NCBI RefSeq assembly: GCF_031085155.1
Contig: NZ_JAVHUL010000001.1
Span: forward strand, 1-64,000
DNA length: 64,000 nt
Reading direction: 5' to 3'
Origin: Mesonia profundi
GTDB taxonomy: Bacteria > Bacteroidota > Bacteroidia > Flavobacteriales > Flavobacteriaceae
Shown here: piece after piece, positions 17,528 to 28,600 of the stretch
Position numbering within the stretch: the stretch's first letter is position 1
How the letters are laid out: each line of letters starts with the position of its first letter
Notes under the pieces: model-generated
Databases searched by the model: none
What the model was told of the DNA's origin: nothing
What the model saw: only the letters and a program-made list of their open reading frames with translations
Translations under genes and position numbers: made by a program

Positions 17528-17640
17528 ATTGTCATTCCGACGAAGGAAGTATTTTTTCGGGCTGTCCCGTCCGAACGTTTCATCCGGGCGGGCGCTCAAA
17601 ATTGCCTTCAGGTGTTTCCTGAAAAATTACTTTATCACTA
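17528..17640. repeat. Intergenic repeat unit (ATTCCGACGAAG type)
   Basis: The unit begins GTCATTCCGACGAAGGAAGT and continues into TCGGGCTGTCCCGTCCGAAC and a GC-rich CCGGGCGGGCGCTC segment, quite unlike the A+T-rich surroundings. Related ends occur at 37748 and around 38028 and 38130. I read it as a degenerate dispersed repeat; exact borders are unclear. Confidence 0.5.
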
Positions 17641-17654
17641 AGTTTTTCTGAATT

Positions 17655-18143
17655 TTAACCTTTATTCACTTCTTTTGCGCCGTCAATTACTTTTTGCTTC
17701 AAGCCTTCTTTGTAAGTCAGAATTTTATTTAAAACACTTTTATCTGAAGTTCCAATAATTTGAGCGGCCAAAATACCTGCATTTTTAGCACCATCTAAAG
17801 CAACGGTAGCTACAGGAACACCGCCTGGCATTTGTAAAATAGAAAGTACAGAATCCCAGCCGTCGATAGAATTTCTAGATTTTACGGGCACTCCAATTAC
17901 AGGAAGCGGAGAAAGTGAAGCAATCATTCCCGGTAAATGTGCTGCGCCGCCAGCTCCAGCGATAATGACATTCATTCCGCGTTCGTGAGCGTTTTTGCCG
18001 TAGTCAAAAAGTTTATCTGGCGTGCGGTGGGCCGAAACAATATCTACTTCCACCTCAATATCAAAGTCTTTTAAAATGTCTATGGCTTCTTGCATAATAG
18101 GAAGATCACTAGTGCTTCCCATAATTATTCCTACTTTACTCAT
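17655..18143 (-). CDS. purE: 5-(carboxyamino)imidazole ribonucleotide mutase PurE
   Basis: A 162-residue class I PurE, which moves the carboxyl group of N5-CAIR to give CAIR in purine synthesis. GSTSDLPIMQEA (9-20), SAHRTPDKLFDY (37-48, H39) and GAGGAAHLPGMIAS (63-76) are the substrate and phosphate loops. It pairs with PurK encoded just upstream on the same strand; the 189 bases between them are filled by repeats rather than being tightly spaced. Confidence 0.96.
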   Translation of the reverse strand: MSKVGIIMGSTSDLPIMQEAIDILKDFDIEVEVDIVSAHRTPDKLFDYGKNAHERGMNVIIAGAGGAAHLPGMIASLSPLPVIGVPVKSRNSIDGWDSVLSILQMPGGVPVATVALDGAKNAGILAAQIIGTSDKSVLNKILTYKEGLKQKVIDGAKEVNKG

Positions 18144-18200
18144 CTTATGAATTTATAAAATTATTTTTTCTGATTTACAATCTAGTTGTTGTCACCGCTT

Positions 18201-18250
18201 TGGTTTCGATACACCCCGAAGTTTCGGGGCTATCTAATTTCACTCAACCA
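18201..18250. repeat. Palindromic intergenic repeat between purE and purK
   Basis: Outer arms TGGTT (18201-18205) and AACCA (18246-18250) enclose a perfect CCCCGAA-GT-TTCGGGG hairpin (18213-18228). Same layout as 291-331. It could form a strong structure in a purK-purE transcript. Confidence 0.65.
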
Positions 18251-18278
18251 CCACTGATTCATCTTTCACTTTTAAAAT

Positions 18279-18350
18279 ACTGAATACTGAATACTGAACT
18301 CAACTTCAACTTCAACTTCAATTTCAACTTCATCACTCACTACTAATCAC
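18279..18350. repeat. ACTGAAT / CTTCAA short tandem repeats reaching into purK
   Basis: Three units of ACTGAAT-like heptamers are followed by repeated CTTCAA hexamers and then a TCACTCACTACTAATCAC segment. A similar ordered mix (CTTCAACTTCAGC, TCACTAATCACTACTGAAT) occurs at about 37900-38020. The tract overlaps the last codons and stop of purK (18333 onward). Confidence 0.65.
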
Positions 18351-19490
18351 TTTTATCTCTTTCTTCACAGCTTCGGCAATTTTTCTAGCTTCATTTATGT
18401 CTTTATTTACGATAGTCACATGCCCCATTTTCCGAAAAGGACGCGTTTGTTTTTTACCATAAATATGCGGAGTCACGCCTGGCATTTGCATAATTTTCTC
18501 GATGTTTTGATAGTTCACCTGTCCTTTGTGACCTTCTTCACCTACCAAATTTACCATCACGCCGCCCACTTTACTTTCGGTTTCACCTAAAGGCAAATCT
18601 AATATGGCTCTTAAATGTTGTTCAAACTGGTTGGTGTAGCTGGCTTCAATACTGTAGTGCCCGCTATTATGCGGTCTTGGCGCGACTTCATTCACCAAGA
18701 TTTCATCGTCTTGGGTTTGAAACATCTCTACTGCCAAAAGGCCTACATGTTGAAAAGCTTCCGATACTTTTACCGCCAATTCTCGTGCTTTTTTCGCTAC
18801 TGCGGAATCAATTCGTGCAGGGCAAATGACATATTCTACCTGATTGGCTTCTGGATGAAATTCCATTTCCACGACCGGATAAGTTTTTACTTCCCCGGAA
18901 GGGTTTCTGGCTACAATCACTGCCAATTCATTCTTAAAAGGAATCATTTTTTCAGCAATACAAGGCGTATTAGCAACAGGAATTAAATCTTCTTCATCCC
19001 GAATAATACTCACGCCTTTTCCATCATATCCGCCAGTAGAACTTTTCCAAACAAAAGGATATTCCCATTCTTTTCTTACCAAAGCTTCGGTAAGATCATC
19101 TTTTTCTTGGTACACTTTAAACGGAGAAGTAGGAATGTTATGATCGCTATAAAACTGCTTCTGAATGCCTTTATCTTGTATTTTTCTCAATACCGCGGCT
19201 TGAGGATATACTTTTTTCCCTTCCTTTTCCAATTGCTCCAACGCCTCTACATTAACACCTTCAATCTCAAAAGTTAAGACATCTACTTTTCTGCCAAACT
19301 GCAAGACCTTATCATAGTCCATCAAGTCTCCTTCCTCAAAATGATCACAGGCAATTTTGCAAGGAGCTTCGGGATTAGGATCTATGACATAGGTTTGTAT
19401 ATCGTATTTTCTAGTATCGTAAAGCATCATCTTACCGAGTTGACCTCCGCCAAGGATGCCTAATTTAAAAGAAGAGGAAAAATAATTCAT
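18333..19490 (-). CDS. purK: 5-(carboxyamino)imidazole ribonucleotide synthase PurK
   Basis: A 385-residue ATP-grasp enzyme that carboxylates AIR with bicarbonate and ATP to N5-CAIR, the substrate of PurE. FKLGILGGGQLGKMMLYDTR near the N-terminus, VWKSSTGGYDGKGV in the ATP-grasp loop and NEVAPRPHNSGHY near residue 250 are hallmarks. I start it at ATG 19490 (MNYFSSSFKLG); the longer frame to 19538 lies over a good promoter and lacks similarity. The last residues (VISSE) are encoded within an intergenic repeat. Confidence 0.95.
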   Translation of the reverse strand: MNYFSSSFKLGILGGGQLGKMMLYDTRKYDIQTYVIDPNPEAPCKIACDHFEEGDLMDYDKVLQFGRKVDVLTFEIEGVNVEALEQLEKEGKKVYPQAAVLRKIQDKGIQKQFYSDHNIPTSPFKVYQEKDDLTEALVRKEWEYPFVWKSSTGGYDGKGVSIIRDEEDLIPVANTPCIAEKMIPFKNELAVIVARNPSGEVKTYPVVEMEFHPEANQVEYVICPARIDSAVAKKARELAVKVSEAFQHVGLLAVEMFQTQDDEILVNEVAPRPHNSGHYSIEASYTNQFEQHLRAILDLPLGETESKVGGVMVNLVGEEGHKGQVNYQNIEKIMQMPGVTPHIYGKKQTRPFRKMGHVTIVNKDINEARKIAEAVKKEIKVISSE

Positions 19491-19506
19491 AGGTGTGGTG
19501 TTTGAA

Positions 19507-19538
19507 CAAAAATAAGGTTTCTTGGTTTGTTTGTCCAA
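19507..19538 (-). promoter_or_regulatory. Putative purK promoter
   Basis: On the minus strand TATTTTTG (19514 down to 19507) fits TAnnTTTG, with TTG (19538-19536) 21 bases upstream. The purK ATG is 17 bases beyond the -7 box, which supports the shorter start. Confidence 0.6.
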
Positions 19539-19619
19539 GTTTTTTCTTCGGAATAGTGAGATATTAAATTAAAAAATGAATTGGTTTCTAAGAATGAATC
19601 TACTTTAAAGTGAAATCTT

Positions 19620-19627
19620 TATCTTTG
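19620..19627 (+). promoter_or_regulatory. Putative -7 box for hpt-adk-obg
   Basis: TATCTTTG fits TAnnTTTG and lies 22 bases upstream of the hpt ATG; no good TTG -33 box is visible at the normal spacing. Confidence 0.45.
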
Positions 19628-19649
19628 CGCCTGAAGATAAGTATCCTGT

Positions 19650-20180
19650 ATGATAAAAATCCATGATCTTTTTTTTAAACCCTTTATCAGCAAACAAGAA
19701 ATTGCAGAAGCGGTAAAAAAAATAGCTAGTCAAATAGAAGAAGATTACCAAGGCAAAACTCCAGTTTTTCTTGGAGTACTTAATGGAGCATTCGCGTTTG
19801 TAGCAGCGCTCTCTAAAGAATATACAGGAGATTGTGAAATAGAATTCACCAAACTTAGTTCCTATCAAGGTACCCAAAGTACCAAGGCCGTGCAAAGTCT
19901 TATTGGAGTTGAGAATTTAAGAGGTAGAGATGTAATCGTGCTAGAAGATATTGTAGACACAGGACATACCTTAACTAAAATTATAGAAATTTTAAAAGAA
20001 GAAGAAGTAGCCAGTTTTAAAATAGCGACGTTGTTTTATAAACCCGAAGCTTATCATGAAGCTCATACCTTAGATTATATAGGGATAAAAATCCCCAATA
20101 AATTTATTGTAGGTTTTGGATTAGATTATGACGGTTTGGGAAGAAATTTACCAGAAGTATATCAATTAAAAGAAAAATAA
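19650..20180 (+). CDS. hpt: Hypoxanthine phosphoribosyltransferase
   Basis: A 176-residue purine salvage enzyme that joins hypoxanthine or guanine to PRPP. The PRPP-binding motif VIVLEDIVDTGHT is at residues 95-107 and LGVLNGAF at 41-48 forms the pyrophosphate loop. adk follows with no gap (stop 20180, start 20181), giving a nucleotide-metabolism operon with obg next. purK is divergent. Confidence 0.95.
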   Translation: MIKIHDLFFKPFISKQEIAEAVKKIASQIEEDYQGKTPVFLGVLNGAFAFVAALSKEYTGDCEIEFTKLSSYQGTQSTKAVQSLIGVENLRGRDVIVLEDIVDTGHTLTKIIEILKEEEVASFKIATLFYKPEAYHEAHTLDYIGIKIPNKFIVGFGLDYDGLGRNLPEVYQLKEK

Positions 20181-20753
20181 ATGATTAAAATAGTATTGTT
20201 TGGTCCTCCGGGAGCCGGAAAAGGAACACAAGCAACCATTCTTAAAGAGAAATATGATTTAATGCATCTTTCTACAGGAGATATTTTTCGTTATCATATG
20301 AAAAATGATACGCCTTTAGGGAAAGAAGCTAAATCTTATATAGAGAATGGTCAATTGGTACCCGATGAGGTTACTGTAGGCATGCTGAAAGATGAGGTGA
20401 ACAAACAGAAGGAAGCCAACGGATTTATTTTTGATGGCTTTCCAAGGACAGAAATGCAAGCAGAGGCTCTAGATAATTTTTTAGCAAATAAAGGAGAGGA
20501 AATTAATGCGATGATTGCCTTAGAAGTATCAGATGAAACCTTGGTGAAGCGTTTATTAGAACGTGGGAAAACCTCTGGAAGAAAAGATGATGCCAATGAA
20601 GAGGTGATACGTAAGAGAATTAAGGTATATCACGACGAAACCGCTATCGTAAAATCATTCTACCAAAAACAAAGTAAGTATTACGGTGTAAATGGAGAAG
20701 GAAGTATCGAAGAGATTACGGCGCGTTTAAGTGATGTGATTGACCAACTATAA
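20181..20753 (+). CDS. adk: Adenylate kinase
   Basis: A 190-residue kinase interconverting ATP plus AMP and two ADP. GPPGAGKGT (8-16) is the P-loop, FDGFPRTEMQAEAL the AMP/core region, and RLLERGKTSGRKDDANEEVIRKR shows a short LID with no zinc Cys cluster, usual for short-form enzymes. Directly joined to hpt. Confidence 0.97.
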   Translation: MIKIVLFGPPGAGKGTQATILKEKYDLMHLSTGDIFRYHMKNDTPLGKEAKSYIENGQLVPDEVTVGMLKDEVNKQKEANGFIFDGFPRTEMQAEALDNFLANKGEEINAMIALEVSDETLVKRLLERGKTSGRKDDANEEVIRKRIKVYHDETAIVKSFYQKQSKYYGVNGEGSIEEITARLSDVIDQL

Positions 20754-20807
20754 TGTATTTAATGGTGTTTTTGCACCGTGTTTTATATTTATAACAGAGA
20801 AGTTAAG

Positions 20808-21827
20808 ATGAGAGAAGGGAATTTTATAGATTATGTAAAGTTACATGTAACTTCTGGGAAAGGAGGGAAAGGCTCCATGCACTTACACCGGGAGAAGTAC
20901 ATCGATAAAGGAGGTCCAGATGGAGGAGATGGTGGTCGCGGCGGACACGTAATTTTACGCGGAAATAAAAACCTTTGGACGCTTCATGAATTTACGTTTA
21001 AAAGACACATTAAAGCCACGCACGGAGAACATGGTTCTAAGCAACGGAGTACCGGAGCAGATGGGGAAGATAACTTTGTAGATGTGCCTTTAGGAACCGT
21101 AGTTAGAGATACCGAAACTGAGGAGATCATTGCTGAAGTGGTAAGTGATGAACAAGAAATTATTATCGCTGAAGGCGGAATGGGAGGTCGTGGAAACTGG
21201 CACTTTAAATCCTCTACCAATCAAACGCCTCGTTACGCACAACCAGGGATTGATGGAGAAGAACGAGATATCACGCTCGAGTTAAAAGTCTTGGCAGATG
21301 TAGGATTGGTTGGTTTTCCAAATGCAGGAAAATCTACCTTGCTGTCTGTGATTACTTCCGCAAAGCCAAAAATAGCGAACTATGAGTTTACCACCTTAAA
21401 ACCTAACCTTGGGATTGTAGAATACAGAGACTATAAGTCGTTTGTAGTGGCAGATATTCCAGGAATTATTGAAGGTGCAGCAGAAGGAAAAGGTCTTGGA
21501 TATCGTTTCTTAAGACATATTGAGAGAAACTCTACGTTATTATTTTTAGTGCCTTGTGATGTAGAAAGCATCGAAGAACAATATGAAGTTTTATTGGACG
21601 AATTAAGACGTTACAATCCAGAATTATTAGATAAAGATCGTGTCTTGGCTATTTCTAAAAGTGATATGCTCGATGGAGAATTGAGAGCAGAATTAGAAAA
21701 AGAAGTCGCGAAAGCTTTTAAGAAAGTTCCCTATGTGTTTATCTCTTCTGTGGCGCAACAAGGTTTACAGAAGTTAAAAGATACCTTATGGGAAGTGTTA
21801 AATAAAGAGCCCTTGCAAAAAAATTAA
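20808..21827 (+). CDS. obg: GTPase Obg
   Basis: A 339-residue Obg/CgtA GTPase acting in 50S ribosome assembly and stress control. The Gly-rich Obg fold occupies residues 1-158 ([20 protein letters not shown] and GGDGGRGG), followed by the G domain with GFPNAGKST (169-177) and [17 protein letters not shown] start at ATG 20808 ([11 protein letters not shown]), because family members begin there. It lacks a C-terminal OCT extension. Third gene of hpt-adk-obg. Confidence 0.96.
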   Translation: MREGNFIDYVKLHVTSGKGGKGSMHLHREKYIDKGGPDGGDGGRGGHVILRGNKNLWTLHEFTFKRHIKATHGEHGSKQRSTGADGEDNFVDVPLGTVVRDTETEEIIAEVVSDEQEIIIAEGGMGGRGNWHFKSSTNQTPRYAQPGIDGEERDITLELKVLADVGLVGFPNAGKSTLLSVITSAKPKIANYEFTTLKPNLGIVEYRDYKSFVVADIPGIIEGAAEGKGLGYRFLRHIERNSTLLFLVPCDVESIEEQYEVLLDELRRYNPELLDKDRVLAISKSDMLDGELRAELEKEVAKAFKKVPYVFISSVAQQGLQKLKDTLWEVLNKEPLQKN

Positions 21828-22128
21828 CTGTTAAGAATACGTTACACCTAGAAGTAGCTGCTTTATTTTTAGTATTTTTAATTAGTCGTATCCGACTAAG
21901 ATATAAGACCGCTGCGCTGAAAGAGATAAGACATAAGACTTGATTTTTAATAGCCTGATAATTAGATTAAATTGATTAAGCATTCGTATTAATTTTTAAA
22001 TTTCAATGGTAAACTTAATAGCAAGCTGTCACTTAATAAAAAACCTCTAAACGTCTTTTATGTTTGAATCAACAGAATTCTGTAATGTTTTAATCGGACA
22101 CTAATGATTTTTAATTAAATATTAAACA
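21828..22128. other. Gene-free stretch with one dispersed repeat
   Basis: Contains the hairpin repeat at 21882-21909 followed by CGCTGCGCTGAAAGAG and AGATAAGACATAAGACTT, which looks like an extension of the same element. The remainder is A+T-rich with no ORF, no clear terminator for obg and no consensus promoter for the DUF4136 gene. Confidence 0.55.
21882..21909. repeat. Interspersed hairpin repeat, copy 2
   Basis: TTAGTCG-TATC-CGACTAA (21882-21899) followed by GATATAAGACC. Inverted relative to the copy at 2185-2212 and identical to it over 28 bases except for one position. Confidence 0.75.
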
Positions 22129-22650
22129 ATGAAGCAGCTATTCTTTTTTCTGGGTATGATAAGTTTAATCTCTTGTGGCGGACCCAAAGCCTTCTATGAT
22201 TATGACGAAAAAATGGACTTTGAGCAATGTCAAAATTTTTCTTACTACAGCGATTTAAAATCTGGACTTAGCGAATTAGACGAAGAACGATTGGTACGAA
22301 GTTTGTCTAAAAGTTTGATGGATGAAGGTTACCAACAAAGTGAAAACTCCGATTTTAGAATTAATTTTTATGCGGAGTTTTATGAAGAACACAACAACAA
22401 TACGATTGGAGTAGGTGTAGGTAGTGGAGGCGGTGTTGTTCGTGGAGGAATATCTGGCGGGATTCCTATTGGAGGAACAAAACAGTTTATAAGCCTTACC
22501 ATAGAATTCACCAACGCACTTAATGACGAACTTTTTTGGCAAGCGGTAGTAGAATCTAAATTCAATAAAGAACTTTCTCCTCAAAAACGAGAAGAGGCTT
22601 TCTTAGATATTGCTAAAAAAGCACTAGAAAACTTCCCTCCCGAAAAATAA
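22129..22650 (+). CDS. DUF4136 lipoprotein
   Basis: A 173-residue lipoprotein: LFFFLGMISLISC gives a lipobox with Cys16 followed by GGPK, without an acidic surface-export signal, so it likely faces the periplasm. The body matches DUF4136 (YDYDEKMDFEQCQNFSYY at the start, LFWQAVVESKFNKELSP near the end). A Gly-rich loop (GVGVGSGGGVVRGGISGG) lies in the middle. Function unknown. Convergent with the macroglobulin-like gene, with nine bases between stops. Confidence 0.85.
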   Translation: MKQLFFFLGMISLISCGGPKAFYDYDEKMDFEQCQNFSYYSDLKSGLSELDEERLVRSLSKSLMDEGYQQSENSDFRINFYAEFYEEHNNNTIGVGVGSGGGVVRGGISGGIPIGGTKQFISLTIEFTNALNDELFWQAVVESKFNKELSPQKREEAFLDIAKKALENFPPEK

Positions 22651-22659
22651 TTTTCTTCA

Positions 22660-25600
22660 TTACTCAATCTCTAAGCGAGTACCTTTGGTTTGTACCGAAA
22701 ATTCTGGTGCATACAAACTTTGAAGCTGAGTTGTTCCATTAGAGAAGTCTCCTTTATTATTCACTTTTAAGCTATATTCTAGCACATAAGTTCCCTTTCT
22801 TAGATTGTCAAAGAAAAAGTGGGTAGCCACATCTTTCGTGCTTTGGTAAAATGCCAATCCATCTTGGTATTTATATTTTGAAATTACATCTACAGGCTCT
22901 AATCCTGCCGCGCGCATATCTTTTAAGTGCATAAAGCTAAAGGACTCTTTGGCGTTGATTTCAAGTCTAACCACTACGATATCTCCTAAGTTTAAATTTT
23001 GTTCATTTATAGGCTCTAAGGAGCTTCCCTCATTGGTTTCTACTTTTTTATACAAGTTCTTCTGAATAGAAATTTGCTCTTGTTGATGCTCTTTTATTTG
23101 ATCTGACTCTTCAAAATATTGCCAATATAGTCCGCCGTATTGAGCAGTTTGAGATTTGTTATTAATATCAACTTGTCCCATTTGAGGCGTTATTTCTTCC
23201 GAAGAAAAAGAAGTTTTAAAGTACCCTGTTTTAGCTTCGGCAGTCTTGGGAGTAATTTTTTTATCTCCTATTTTAATGCTAGGAAATTCTGGTTCAGCTT
23301 TAGTTGTACCATAGGTTAAGAGTACATAAATCGCTTCGGTGGTGGCTTTGGTAGATTTCCAAGCTTCGGTTTTTTTGTTTCGCAACAACCATGTTTTTAA
23401 TTGACGAACGCTTTCTTCACTCTTATCAATTTCATTAAAAGCTTCCATTGCTAAGGCTTGGGTGGCAATGGCGTCATTAAACCAAGCATAACTCTTAGTT
23501 AACTCCTTCCAATACATGCCGTAGTTAGAATTGATGACCGCATTTTGTTTTAATGATTCCAGAATGTTCTTCGCAAGCTTTTTATCTTGAAAACGATGTG
23601 CGACCAAAGCAAGTGTAACTTTAGATTGTATGGATAAACTCAGCCATTCCTCTTGGTACTGCTTTAGTAATTCATCACTATACTTTTTTATTTCTGGTTT
23701 GGACTGCAGCGCATCAAAACTTCGGGCATAAAGATAATTAAGCTGAAGATTAGAATAATGTTCTCTCTCTATTTCTAAAAATTCATTATCGAGGTAAGTG
23801 ATGAGCTTATTTTTAATCTGCTGGTATTTGGATAAATCAGAAAGCCCCTGATTCATTTTTTCTAACCTTTCCATACTTATTAAAATGTGTAAGGAGATAG
23901 AAAGATTTTCTCTCCCTCCAGTAAACCAAGGAAAAGCACCAGAGCCTAATTGCATCTGCTCTAGTTTAACCAAGGTCTTTTGGGCTCTTTCACTAGCTTT
24001 TTTAGCCTCGAGTAAATCGGCAATTCTTTTTTGCTGCTCTTCTTGGGATTGCGCTGTTTTTAACCACGGCGTCTCTTGAATAAGAATATTTTTGAGTTCT
24101 TCATTCTTGTTAAGCTCAGAGATTAAGCTCCCATTTTTCTCCCATTCTTTTAAAACCGATTCAATCTCAGGATTCTGTTTGAGGAGAAATTCGGCGAGAT
24201 TGTTTGCGAAAAAACGTGCAAAAGTTTGTTCAGCACAGTCATAAGGATATTCTACCAAGTAAGGAAGCGCTTTAATAGCGGTCCAAATAGGGTTGCTGGT
24301 ATATTCAAAAATAAGTTGGTGATTTTCTAAAGTAGAAGACTTATTATTTTTAAGATTCTCTAAGCTAAACGACTTAGCTTCTTTGGGATTAAGCCAAATG
24401 GGTAAACTCTCGGTGATAAATATGCGATTGGTAAACACCGGAATCACATTTTCTTCTCCATCAGAAAAATTTCCTGCTTTGGCGACAATGCGATAACGTA
24501 CAGCAGATAATCCTTCAGGAATGGCTAGCTTCCAGTTCACTTCGGTATTTCCTTTAGAAGGAATGCTAAAATTCTTTACGGAAGAAGCATCCACGATAAG
24601 CGGGATTTTCTCTTGTGTGAGTTCATCGGTGAATTCTAATTGAATAATTCCGTTAAGGCTTTTATCGGCTAGATTATTCACCTTGGCGGAAATAATAATA
24701 CTATCCTTGCTTCTAAAAAAACGAGGGAAATTAGGAAGTATGTTGAGGTCTTTTTGCGTCATACTGGTTAAATCTAACTTCGCCTGATGCAGATTTTTAT
24801 CGTGAGCAAAGGCCTGAAACTTCCAACGCGTCAAGGCTTCCGGACTTTTAAACTTAAAGCTGATTTCCCCTTTCTTATTGGTTTTTAACTGCGGAAAGAA
24901 AAAAGCAGTTTCTTGCAAGTTGGTACGCGTTTGTACTTGCTGTAACTCTTTTTCGGCAGCTTTTGTAGTAATAATCATGACCCCGTTAGCTCCTTGTGAC
25001 CCATATAGTGCTGCACCGTTACTTCCTTTTAATAGATTTAAACTACTCATTTGAGCAGGAGTTAGTTTTTCTAAATCTTCTGCGCTTGCAATTTTTCCGT
25101 CAATCACAATGAGAGGAGATTTACTTTCTGAAACAGAACGACTTCCTCTTAAAACAATTTGAGAACCACCACCAGGAATAGATTTTATTTGTAATCCAGA
25201 GATCTTACCCGCTAAGTCTCTAACAACATCTGGATTGTTGGGATTCATTAAATCTTCAGTATTTATGATCTCATAAGAACTGGTAATTTGATCTTTGGAT
25301 CTTTTTATGCCTAAAGCAGTAACCACAACTTCTTCTAACGCATGCCCTGCTAGCATCACCACATTTAACTTTTGCGGTTGATCTACTTGTATGGCCTGCG
25401 TATCAAATCCTACATAAGAAATGATCAGAGTCATTTTTGGCGCATAATCTATTATAAATTTGCCATCAAAATCAGTTTGTGTACCCTTAGAAGTTCCTTT
25501 AACAATAATATTTACACCAGGAAGCGGTAAGCCTTCGTCATCTATGACTACGCCTACAACAACATTTTCGTGGGTTATATTTTTTTCAATCAAAGAAGAA

Positions 25601-28600
25601 ACATAAATTTTTTGATAGGTATCTGTATGAATGAAATGATATCCAAAATGCTTTAAATTAGTAGAAATCAACTTACCTAAAAATCGAAAGCGAAACGAAC
25701 TAAAGTTTCTTCTTCTGTTATAGGCTTCATAACTTACATTCGTATTCTGCTGTTTTAGATGAGGAAAAGCATAATAAATATCTTTATTTCTTTCTTGGTA
25801 TAATTGAATACTCCAATCGTGTGCTTTAAATTGATCTAGAGAAGCGTCGTACATGCTAGCCAACACTTCTGCCTCAGCAGCTTTGTTTTTTTGATCTAGT
25901 ACTTTTAACTCCCAAGTTTCTTCGTTTCCAGGTTTCAATTTGTTTTTAAAGCTCATTACTTCAAACTGAAGTGTCTTTTCCTTCTTTTTCTTTTTAGGAA
26001 TAGAAACAGATTTTGTTTGTTGCTGCGAAATTCCTTGAGTAGTAAAAGCGTATCTCAACCCCACATTTTCTATGTTTTTAGCAACTTCTATAGGAATTAT
26101 ATTATCTCCCTTTTGAAGCTGAATGTATTTTTTTAACTGAAGCTTCTCAGAATAATTCACTTCCAAAAGGATGTTTAAACCCTCTATTGGAGTGTAGAAA
26201 TGAGCTTGAATAAGATTCTTTTTTGTCTTCTTCTCCACTTTAGAAGAGAAGGTCACAAATTCTGTATTTTTTAAATTGTCTTCATCTTTCTTATTTCGCA
26301 ATTGAAGGGCTAGAGAAGTAGTAATGCTATCGCTTGCATCATCTTTTCCTTTAAACTGAAGTAAATATTCGCCAGAACTAAGCTCTTTCTTCCAGTCCTT
26401 GTAATCGAGTTCTATGCGGTCTTCAAAATTAAGGTCGATGGTTTTGACGATTTCTTTTTGCCAATGCGCTTTTACATCTAGACTATCGTAAGCAAAATAA
26501 GGATAATGTTGCAAGAATTTTTCTTTAGGAATGCGCTGTATTTCTGGGGTTGGCCAAGGACGTCTGTGAATGATTCGTTGAGGTGTTTGGTACTGATACA
26601 CCAACAGCTGTCCCGAAACTTTTATAGGTTTATCATTAAAATCTTTTGCCAGGAGCCTCAGTTTTTGGTCTTCTTGCAGCTGAACTTGTCGCGGAGATGT
26701 AATTTGTATTTCCCCGGCGTGATAACCAAACTTAAGTTGCTTCTTCTGGAATTGTGTTTCCCCATTAATATCGGTGATAGAAGCGGTGATAGAATAGGTA
26801 AATACAGGCTTAAACTTACGAGCAACCAGACTATCTGGAACCGCTTTAAAATCAACCGCAAACTCTCCTTTTTCGTTCGTAGAAACCGTTCCTGAAGCTA
26901 TTCTTGTGCTTTCTACCGGAATATACCTAGAGCTTTGTCTATATAGCGGATTGCGATTTAACGAGCGGTTAATTTCATACTTCACTTTTGCGTTACTAAG
27001 ATTACCGCCAAAGAAAGCAGCGGCTTTTCCCTTTAGTGAAACGGAGTCGTTTAAAACATAAGTAGAATCTAACTTTAGGAGCTCCACTTCAAAAGTAGGA
27101 CGCTTGTATTCTTCCACGCTTATCGTGGTGGATTGCTCGTAAAAATTGGAGCGATTGGTGAGAGATTCATCATCAAAAGCTTCGTCTACTATTAACCGGT
27201 AGCTTCCCGTAAGATTATTATCGGGAATAATCAATTCTCCAGCTGCCGATCCAAATTCATTGGTGGTGAGCTCTATTTCTTGTACGCTATTGTGATTAGG
27301 ATCAGTTAAAATGAGGGTTAGCTTTTCGTTGGGAACCACCTTTCTCTCGTTGTCATTTTCGTAAGAAAGAATGACTTTATAATAAAGAGGCTGTCCGGGT
27401 CGATAGATACTGCGATCGGTAAGAATATGGGATTTTATATTCCCAACGTTAGAGCTAGATCTTCTATGTTTTTTAGAGAACCTCACTTCAGTAGCTAAAC
27501 TGTCTTTCTCCTTAATTAATAAAGTATTTTCAGAATAGTATTTATTTTCTCCTTTTAAGATTACAAAACCTTCTTCATTGGTAACATAATTTTCCTTATT
27601 CTGCAAGTTTACTTGCGTTTTAGGAACAGATAATCCTGTTTCTCTGCTCTGTACATACAAATGCTGCTCTCTATCATAATCATACAAGTTGTAGGTTAAA
27701 TCGGTAACATATATCATATGATATAGATACATATCAGTATCCAAATCTGGATTTTTTTTAGTGCTAAAAAGACGTATGTACTGTCCGGGTTCTAAAGACC
27801 TAGATAGAAATTCTGTACTGTAAGCATAAAATGGATCTGGGTTTTGAAGATTGAAGATTTCTTGATGTATAGCTTCAGCAGTTTCTAACGTTTTAGTAAC
27901 AAGAGCATTTCTTTTTTTATAAGTATAAAAATTTACGGGAGCCTTGTATACTGAAACATATAACGTGTCGATGTTTTTGGTGGTAACCTGTGTTAAAATC
28001 GGCCGATTAGGTAAAGGGCTCTCTTGTGTCTCTACGGAAAATGTGCTGGAATAAATTTTCTTTTTTAGTTTTAAGACTTCTCGTTCAGGAATGGTGTTGG
28101 CGTCTAAGGAAAGAACGTATTCAGTCTGCTCTAATGCCTTTTCTGGATAATCGGGATGTTTTGCTTTATTGGCGTTTTCAATATAAAATTTGGCAAGATG
28201 ATAGGCAATCCATGCTTTTTCTTTTGCTGAAGTGGTATTTGCTAAAAAGCTTTTCAACGCTTTTAGGTATTCTGCTTGGTTATCTTCGTAATTTCCATGT
28301 TCTGCCAAGAACTTGAATCGGTCTAAAGTAATAATACAAACCGAAAGACTATTATTTTCTTTTACGTGAGCCTGCGTTAAGGCTTGATAGATTTTTAGGG
28401 TTTTATAGCGTTTGGAAGAGGTATTCTCTGGCTTGATAGTAAGTTGACTAAATTTTTGGGGAAGACTAAAGAAATTAGCTTCATCCAAAAGAAAACTGTT
28501 TTTAGAAAGACTGTAAGATTGTCTTGGTTCTATAGCTTTAAGATACCGAAATGCTAAAAGGTCTAAGAGGCTACTTCTATAACGACCATAATTATCTCCA

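Noticed and set aside
18290-18332. CTTCAA tract as a CRISPR or coding repeat
   Set aside because: Units are six bases with no spacers and no open frame of use; it is simple sequence shared with another intergenic region.
26506-26895. Plus-strand 129-residue ORF opposite the macroglobulin-like gene
   Set aside because: It is a shadow of the real gene on the other strand, Cys/Phe-rich and without a plausible start context.
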